DNA from: Bryum argenteum
Taxonomy: Eukaryota > Streptophyta > Bryopsida > Bryales > Bryaceae
NCBI GenBank assembly: GCA_037043015.1
Contig: CM073330.1
Coordinates: 14,774,512-14,838,511, forward strand
Length of the DNA stretch: 64,000 nucleotides
Reading direction: 5' to 3'
Of this stretch, positions 59,401 to 64,000 are shown one piece after another (position 1 is the first letter of the stretch; the number at the start of each line of letters is the position of its first letter). A program made the translations under genes and the position numbers. The notes below the pieces were generated by a model. The model did not search any database. It saw only the letters and a program-made list of their open reading frames with translations, and was not told the DNA's origin.

Positions 59401-62020
59401 CGCATCAGAATCATTGATACCAACCCGGTTAGGAAGATTACCATCATGAAGGAGTTGAAAATGGAGAACCAGTGAATCTGCCATCACCCACCACATCCAT
59501 CAATCTCCACCTACAGCTAAACTATTTCAAGCAAAAACTCAGTATCGCTGGTACAAGCTCAAAACCTCGTAGTGTGAAAACCTCAACCTTGAACCTCTGA
59601 ACACTCACTGATCCCCACAGTACCTCGAAGTGAAGCAAAATCACTAGTAAAGAGGATATACACTGTTCACCACTGATTGACACGTAACTATCGTGACTTG
59701 TTGTAGTTCTGAGAAAAAGATAAGACTATGTTCACAAGATTGCCCCACTCTAAGCAGTATAGATGCTTTTATGCTCACCCAAAAAACAGTCACCAACATG
59801 AACAAAACCCTGATCAAATAATGTGGCACCACTCAATATCATTTCCAGTGTAGTGACTAGGAATAATATACGTTAGTTAAATGCATGAAAAGCCTCACCT
59901 AGAACTCCATAATTGCTACGTTGACTGCGGTAACTCATACTAACTAGTTAGAAAGTCAAAACAAGGAGTATATTCTTCCATACAATGGGGTCTTCCATAC
60001 TTGTAGCAAAAAGAGTACCTCTGTGAGTATATATAGAGTACAGAGTACATAACAGAGTACTCTGCAAAAACAGAACCATTTTAAACATATACTCAAGGAA
60101 AAAGCTTTGATGGCTTATATAATATTTCGAATCGAATGGTCTAGGTAGCTTAAGAGATTGATGTGATGTGATCAGGTACCTGGTGCTCAAAGAACGGGTA
60201 GTCCAAATACGCATCAAATCGACGGATGTACGAAGTGTTGGTGGGTTCCCACTGCACTGTATAAGTGAGATCAACTTTCTTTCCAGGTACGATAGGCTGC
60301 AGATTCTCTTGAGTGAGATTCACTTGAATAATCTGTTAAGAAAGCTACATTACGTTAGCTCACGAGCCTGAAAATTAGGTTGCTCGAAAAACAACCTCAC
60401 AATATGGTATTACCTGATCGTTGTTATATTTGATCACCAAATCCTTGTGCGTGTACATCATGTACTTCGCATCATCCTCCTTATCTGCGTGTTGCTCTCC
60501 TACGAAACCTGCCATAGCACATCAATCCCCAAGTACTGTGAATTCGCATAGAATGGATAACTGATCCAGATCCAAGAAATGAAAAAGCTTTTGAATAAGC
60601 GTGTGTAATCGAAGGAGACAGACCAGCATGATACGAACCTAGACCTAAAGCTAGCATCATGTAACCTGATTGAGACATTGAAGGACAAGCTCAACTTTTT
60701 TGTTATATCTATTTGAGCAAGAGCTAGTATCTTCTGATCATTGCTCCTCTACAAGAATTGATGTAGATCATGACAAGACTTCAAAAAGGATCGATAATCA
60801 CATACCCCAAAGTGGAAGATCATCTGCGTCACATGCCGACAAACACGAAAACGAGTATTAGACACTTGCTCAGATCGGTAAGTTTCATTGATTAAACGAA
60901 AGAATGATTTGAATGAGTTGATTACTTACCCATGAAAAACTCGAACCAGTAAATGTTGGAGACAGCGTCTTTGAAAGCAGCGGCTGACATCTCATTCAGA
61001 TCAAAGCTGCAAATGGTTTTCTTCTCCACGGGAGCTGCATCAAACGAGATGGGTTAGTCCTCCTTTAGCTTCATACAGTTCTACAAGAATGCAGGGTTTC
61101 AAATTTTTACGTACTTTTGAACTTGATGTCAATCTCGCTGTTGATGAGCTCATTTCCTTCCAGAACTTCACCCAATCCTCCCCATTTGTGTCGAGCATTA
61201 GCGCCATTTCCAGGAGCACAAAACGGCAAACTGTAGTAATTGTACGTTTCTTGTGGATTGTTGTAGGGTCCTACTTTGTTAACCCATAGTACCACCGGAT
61301 CCCCTGCCGCATACTGCAAAAAACGGCTGGATTCATAAACCCCGACGCTCGATGCTAAATTTGGAGCAACCCTAAAGAAGCAAGGATTCAAAGGATTGGA
61401 TCGATTGCGAGCATCAAATTTTATGAACGAGTCTCTTGATCGGCGAGGAGGGGAGAGGCTAGAAGGGAGGTGTACGCACCCTGTGATCGTACTCGTTGGC
61501 ATTACTGAGCTGCAGCAAAAGGAAAAGCGCCACCCCCAACAGGCCAACCCTACTGAGGGTAGCCATTGTTGTTCTCCGAGCTCTCAAATCGCGCTGAAAA
61601 GAAAGAACGTAGGAGCTTGCTCAGATCGAAAGGGCTCAGATCTGGAAACCCCAAAGGACGAACTCGGACGACGAATTGCGGAGATGGGTGTTCACCTGCT
61701 CGAGCCGATCAGTGAGAGATCATCGACGCGATTGTCGCGAGCGCCGTGGCGATGGCGATATCTGCAATGCCGCTTCCTTCCTTGCGAGGGCGAGCGAGGC
61801 TATGCGGACGATGATGGCGCCTTTGGCCCTTTCCTTGTACCCTACTTTCACTTCCATCTCCCTGTGTTGTTTCTCGCACATTATTGCTTCCAAAAATTGG
61901 GCTTGACTTTGAAACTATTAGTTGTTAATTTGGCATTATTCTCTATTTTGTCTGTCTTTCTAGTTGTGAAGAATAAGTTTTACAATACAAGTCGAAATAT
62001 AAGTTGATTGTGACTATGTT
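56480..62020. repeat. Segmental duplicate B (TM9SF tract)
   Basis: Pairs with 20470-26012 at an offset of 36010-36011 before the small indels and 36008 after them. Same orientation. The tract begins beside the empty TTAA site at 56476-56479. Confidence 0.9.
56844..61566 (-). CDS. TM9SF/EMP70 nonaspanin, copy 2 (12 exons)
   Basis: Minus-strand exons: 61480-61566, 61115-61313, 60930-61034, 60806-60823, 60414-60508, 60180-60332, 59343-59477, 59096-59262, 58583-58677, 57933-58306, 57270-57543, 56844-56911; 589 residues. I found only one exon difference from copy 1, in the second exon (GAA to GAG, silent), so both loci would make the same protein. The 18-base microexon and the GC-AG intron (57544-57932) are preserved. 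The sequence upstream of the start codon is also the same for about 450 bases, so both copies probably have the same promoter. No sign of decay. Confidence 0.95.
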
Positions 62021-62068
62021 AACATTGAAACTAGTTTATATCTAATGGTAGAAATACCCATACTCGTA

Positions 62069-62704
62069 TGTCCCACCCCCCTTGAGAACTGCCAAAGCTT
62101 TTTCAAAGGAATAATAGTCCAAAACTCAACCCTTTGCAGTCAAATTTGTGCCATATCTTTCATACATCTTCAAATTCTTTAAGGTTTCTACCACATGTAC
62201 TAAACTCAAATTGTAACCCATCTCAAAAAACAAAGTCAAAGTTCAACGATGGATGAAGGAGATGGATGATGGATATAGCTTCTCAAAAATCATCCAATTA
62301 TTCACTTTTTTCAATGTAGAAACATCATTGCAAATTCTATACCAAAGTTATTGGGATCAAAATTCTTTCAAGTAGAATGTTGTTAGCCTTCATCTTAAGA
62401 TAATGATTCTATGGAAAAAATTCATAAAAAACATATTTTTGATTTGTCATGATTGTTTAACAATGGCAAAGCATGCCTCATATTTGAAAACTCATAAACA
62501 AGAGTAACCTTTCACTAAAATGCATGTCATTTATTTAAACTTCATTTTATGGATTTGCAATTTTCACCACACAAACAATACTTGATTTAGGACCCAACCC
62601 AAGTGATTTCATCCAAAAGGGACTCTCGATAAAAAAGTTAGGGTCTTCAAATTTTATGCCCCTCATCCGCAATGTCGTTTTTTGACATTTGACACGTTTA
62701 GGGG
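62069..62704. repeat. Dispersed repeat, duplicate of 26503-27118
   Basis: Aligns with 26503-27118 with many substitutions and small indels, in contrast to the near identity of the gene tract. Ends GACACGTTTAGGGG immediately before TTAA. Confidence 0.65.
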
Positions 62705-62973
62705 TTAACCCCTAAAGATCCACGATGTTTTGGGAGCTTGAAATCCCAACACTGACCACTATGTACTAATGCGGGTACGTCCAATATTTTTGGAAATTTT
62801 TGATAACTTCAACCGTAGGATCTTGAATTAGACTACCATAGGTAGTAGTGTGAAAAATTTCAATCGTTGGATCATCACTGGATGTGAGATCGATACATTT
62901 GAAGTTGACTGTAAATTTTTTTTGGCCTTGACCGTAAAAGCCGAATCGGTGACCGTGGTCGTTTACAGGTTAA
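62705..62973. mobile_element. 269-bp piggyBac MITE with an empty homologous site
   Basis: TTAA at 62705-62708 and 62970-62973; ends CCCCTAAAGATCCACG (left) and CCTGTAAACGACCACG (right, complement). The homologous locus reads TTTAGGGGTTAACCAAGATC at 27112-27131 with a single TTAA, so this copy carries an extra insertion exactly at that TTAA. The interior carries CAACCGTAGGATCTTGA and CAATCGTTGGATCA, like the 6.3-kb element's left end. Confidence 0.88.
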
Positions 62974-63090
62974 CAACTAAGATCTTTTGAATAAATTTGT
63001 TCATGTTATTATTAGGATAAAAGTCACTTTAAAATAAATAGCCACCTTGTTAGGGACCTTATTTCTTCTTAGTCTTTTATGTCTTAGAAA

Positions 63091-63092
<2 letters not shown>

Positions 63093-63127
<35 letters not shown>
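63093..63127. repeat. (AT)n microsatellite, about 17 units
   Basis: Short counterpart of the 99-base tract at 27237-27335. Confidence 0.95.
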
Positions 63128-63130
<3 letters not shown>

Positions 63131-64000
63131 GAAATGAACCGTAGTGCTAATAAAAACTTGTTTACATATCTCGTGATTACAAATTACAATGCATGATTAC
63201 AATAAGAATATCAACGTATCATAAATATAGAATATCTAATCTTTTACTTACTATTTCATAATAGTGTCTAATGATTTGAGGTTGAAGCTTAAGTCACATT
63301 TGGTCTTCATGACTCTACTTAACATCTCTCTTATGAAGAGATAGATTTTGACTTGCCCAATATATAATTGATTTGTAACTGTATATGAATGACACACAAT
63401 TCCATTTGAAATCCAAAATGGGACATTTAATTTGTCTTCTAGAGTTGGTTATGTAACCTTCAGCCATATAAATACTTTATCTTAATTCATAATTTACCTG
63501 AATGATTTTTTTTGAGATTGTATATTTATATGGCTTCAATTTGATTGTATTATAAATATGGCCTCAGTCTCAATAATTTTTTTGAGATTTTATTATAAAG
63601 ATGGCCTCAATTTAATATAAATATGGCCTCAGTCTCAACTACCACAATTTACGACATTCCCATAGTTTATGACAACTTACAATATTTTATCCATGCCATA
63701 TCTTTTGGATATAATAAGAATATACTATTATTGAAAAGTATATGTATTAATTTTTAAACCATCTTAATAAATCATTCGTGCAATGTTTTAATAAACATCA
63801 AAAAGTACTCGTATGGTACATTTTCCTTACAATAGTGCCAAATCAACCATTTTGAAATTGATTTCAAATTTTGAGGGGTCATATCGAATTAAAATGAGGA
63901 TATCAATCAAATTTGATTATTGTTTAAGTTATTTTGGTCACTTAATATTCACATTGATTTTGTAAAACCTGGTTTGGATTTATTGATATTTCACACGAGT
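63128..64000. other. AT-rich flank, no gene seen
   Basis: Homologous to 27336-27618 as far as about 63375, then unique. TATAAATATGGCCTCA-type words recur near 63545-63625. Confidence 0.5.

Overview
The window is nuclear DNA of a land plant: AT-rich, intron-bearing genes with GT-AG splice sites, and many nested transposons. Three host gene families can be read exon by exon. All lie on the minus strand: an ASF1-type histone H3-H4 chaperone (2761-3628), a CYP701-type ent-kaurene oxidase cytochrome P450 of gibberellin/ent-kaurenoid biosynthesis (8506-11231), and a nine-transmembrane TM9SF/EMP70 endomembrane protein present twice (20834-25558 and 56844-61566). Kaurene oxidase points to a land plant. 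A Tc1-type (DD34E-like) transposase and a piggyBac transposase, both unusual for flowering plants, make a non-seed plant (bryophyte, lycophyte or fern) my preferred guess; this is inference only.

Layout. 1-8.5 kb: intergenic, ASF1, then back-to-back miniature inverted-repeat elements (MITEs). 8.5-11.2 kb: kaurene oxidase with eight exons. 11.2-18.3 kb: mostly noncoding, but holding a SINE with a 5S-rRNA-like plus tRNA-like head and a perfect 12-bp target duplication; it sits inside a piggyBac-type MITE and is itself split by a foldback element. 18.3-20.5 kb: a TA-flanked MITE and minisatellites. 20.5-26.0 kb: first TM9SF copy. 26-34 kb: MITEs, an (AT)n tract, a probable LTR-element end, an unidentified minus-strand low-complexity ORF cluster and a 56-bp minisatellite. 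34.1-49.3 kb: a decayed CACTA (En/Spm) element whose tnp2 gene carries a 6.3-kb piggyBac element and a 268-bp piggyBac MITE; both insertions sit at TTAA, and removing one TTAA plus the insert restores the tnp2 reading frame. 49.3-52.1 kb: a decayed copia element whose 3' LTR is cut by the CACTA end. 52.1-56.5 kb: minisatellite split by a 3.1-kb Tc1 element with about 575-bp inverted repeats. 56.5-62.0 kb: second TM9SF copy, nearly identical to the first. 62-64 kb: repeat flanks.

The thread joining much of the window is TTAA-targeting (piggyBac) activity. One large element with a broken transposase and at least seven small elements share TTAA duplications and CCC(C/T)TAAA-like ends, and two of the small insertions are supported by empty homologous sites in the other TM9SF duplicate. 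A second set of TA-flanked MITEs is a possible partner group for the Tc1-type element, although its ends differ. The two TM9SF copies (about ten differences in 5.5 kb, introns and upstream region included) lie in flanks that are far more diverged, which suggests very recent sequence homogenisation or transfer of a defined tract.

Exon boundaries come from reading frame, protein-family conservation and splice consensus by eye; no search or alignment program was run.
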